NCBI GenBank assembly: GCA_945869355.1
Contig: CAMBPA010000043.1
Span: forward strand, 1-8,199
Direction: 5' to 3'
Source: Bordetella parapertussis
GTDB lineage: Bacteria; Pseudomonadota; Gammaproteobacteria; Burkholderiales; Burkholderiaceae_B
Length of the DNA: 8,199 nt
In this document: positions 7,545 through 8,199 of the stretch, piece after piece
Numbering within the stretch: position 1 is the stretch's first letter
Layout of the letters: each line of letters begins with the position of its first letter
Made by a program: the position numbers and the translations under genes
Notes under the pieces: model-generated
Seen by the model: the letters and a program-made list of their open reading frames with translations, nothing else
The model's database searches: none
What the model was told of the DNA's origin: nothing

Positions 7545-8021
7545 TTGACTGACCAGAACCAAACCACGCCTCCCGTTGTCCGTGCGGACTCCTACCTGAC
7601 CTTGCACTACCGTATCGTGCTTGAAAGTGGTCCGGGTAAGGGCTCGACTTTCATGGATACGTTTGATGGCCGACCTGCAACGTTGCAACTCGGTATGGGC
7701 CAGTGGTCTCCGGGTATGGAGCAACCTCTCATCGGTAGGCCCGAGGGCGATTGCTTTAGCTATGCGCTAGAGCCTTCGGCTGCCTATGGCGACCGTAATC
7801 CCGAACTCATCCAGCGCGTGTCGCGCGCCATGCTCAATGAACATGCGGGCGACGATGCGAGCTTCGATCCTGGTGATATGGTTGAGTTCACAGCACCAAA
7901 CGGTGGACGCTACTCTGGCGTCTTGAAAGAAATTGATCAAGACAGTGCGCTGTTTGATTTCAACCATCCGCTGGCTGGTGTGACGTTGCGTGTCGATGTT
8001 GATTTGCTAGGAGTGTTGTGA
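7545..8021 (+). CDS. slpA: FKBP-type peptidyl-prolyl isomerase, SlpA/FkpB type
   Basis: A 158-residue cytoplasmic prolyl cis-trans isomerase with chaperone-like activity in the SlyD/SlpA group. The FKBP core is split around an insert-in-flap domain: HYRIVLESG (21-29), [16 protein letters not shown] (49-64), [19 protein letters not shown] (76-94), then the insert to about 135, and [10 protein letters not shown] (139-148), the signature return to the FKBP fold. There is no histidine-rich metal-binding tail, so it is SlpA-like rather than SlyD-like. It starts at TTG (7545-7547) with GGTGA upstream. The stop overlaps the ispH ATG by one base (TGATG), so the two genes are probably co-transcribed and coupled. 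The fkpB-ispH pairing is conserved, also in E. coli. The start is less certain than the identity. Confidence 0.95.
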   Translation: MTDQNQTTPPVVRADSYLTLHYRIVLESGPGKGSTFMDTFDGRPATLQLGMGQWSPGMEQPLIGRPEGDCFSYALEPSAAYGDRNPELIQRVSRAMLNEHAGDDASFDPGDMVEFTAPNGGRYSGVLKEIDQDSALFDFNHPLAGVTLRVDVDLLGVL

Positions 8022-8199
8022 TGACGCGTTCTTCTACGACCGACCTCACTAGTTTGCCAGGTTACGGTGCGGAAATTGTATTGGCGCAACCTCGCGGATT
8101 TTGTGCGGGCGTAGATCGTGCAATCGACATCGTCGAGCGTGCGCTTGAACTGCACGGCGCCCCAATTTATGTGCGTCATGAAATCGTACACAATCGCTT
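8021..8199 (+). CDS. ispH: 4-hydroxy-3-methylbut-2-enyl diphosphate reductase, N-terminal part
   Basis: The first 59 complete codons of IspH (LytB), the iron-sulfur enzyme that makes IPP and DMAPP in the last step of the MEP isoprenoid pathway; the rest lies beyond the right edge. The diagnostic N-terminus is present: [24 protein letters not shown], with Cys28 the expected first ligand of the 4Fe-4S cluster, and [12 protein letters not shown] with the conserved active-site histidine. Residues 1-17 are a short variable extension, as in other betaproteobacteria. ATG (8021-8023) is preferred, with AGGAG at 8009-8013 seven nt upstream; a GTG directly before it is in frame. It overlaps the FKBP stop by 1 nt. 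Confidence 0.97.
   Translation, partial: MTRSSTTDLTSLPGYGAEIVLAQPRGFCAGVDRAIDIVERALELHGAPIYVRHEIVHNR

Noticed and set aside
1..8199. Mobile elements, CRISPR, defence or toxin-antitoxin systems, tRNA genes
   Set aside because: I looked on both strands and found no transposase, terminal repeats, spaced direct repeats, tRNA-like cloverleaf or recognisable defence protein; RadC here is in a conserved housekeeping context rather than an island.

Overview
This window reads as ordinary chromosome from a betaproteobacterium, most likely Burkholderiales and close to Alcaligenaceae. The N-terminus of LeuS (MQERYQP...), the BktB-type thiolase, the rpmB-rpmG pair, and the radC / SlpA-type FKBP / ispH neighbourhood all resemble what I recall from Bordetella and relatives. 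That placement rests on memory of protein families, not on a search. Base composition looks only moderately GC-rich by eye, below that of Bordetella itself.

Layout, left to right. The minus strand from 1 to about 5360 carries leuS (its last ~40-60 codons lie beyond the left edge), then the ribosomal protein pair rpmG-rpmB with its own promoter and an intrinsic terminator, then a two-gene unit of a YhbW-like luciferase-family flavin monooxygenase and a Bcr/CflA-type MFS exporter that overlap by 4 nt. A 158-bp divergent region (5363-5520) separates that unit from bktB, a beta-ketothiolase on the plus strand. bktB converges on radC (minus strand), and a strong bidirectional terminator lies between them. 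radC is divergent, across 51 bp, from an SlpA/FkpB-type peptidyl-prolyl isomerase gene, which overlaps ispH by 1 nt; ispH runs off the right edge.

Functionally this is translation (LeuRS, L28, L33), a possible small-molecule oxidation/export pair, acyl-CoA thiolysis/condensation, a JAMM-fold RadC protein, a chaperone-like prolyl isomerase and the last step of the MEP isoprenoid pathway. I see no tRNA or rRNA gene, insertion sequence, prophage, CRISPR array, toxin-antitoxin pair or defence system, and no gene-free stretch longer than 300 bases.

I do not find a convincing new system. The items most worth a second look are modest: a possible 31-43 codon ORF whose stop overlaps the monooxygenase start, a terminator-shaped hairpin in the rpmB leader oriented antisense to the gene, a hairpin in the leuS leader, and the TTG-started, translationally overlapping monooxygenase/exporter pair.
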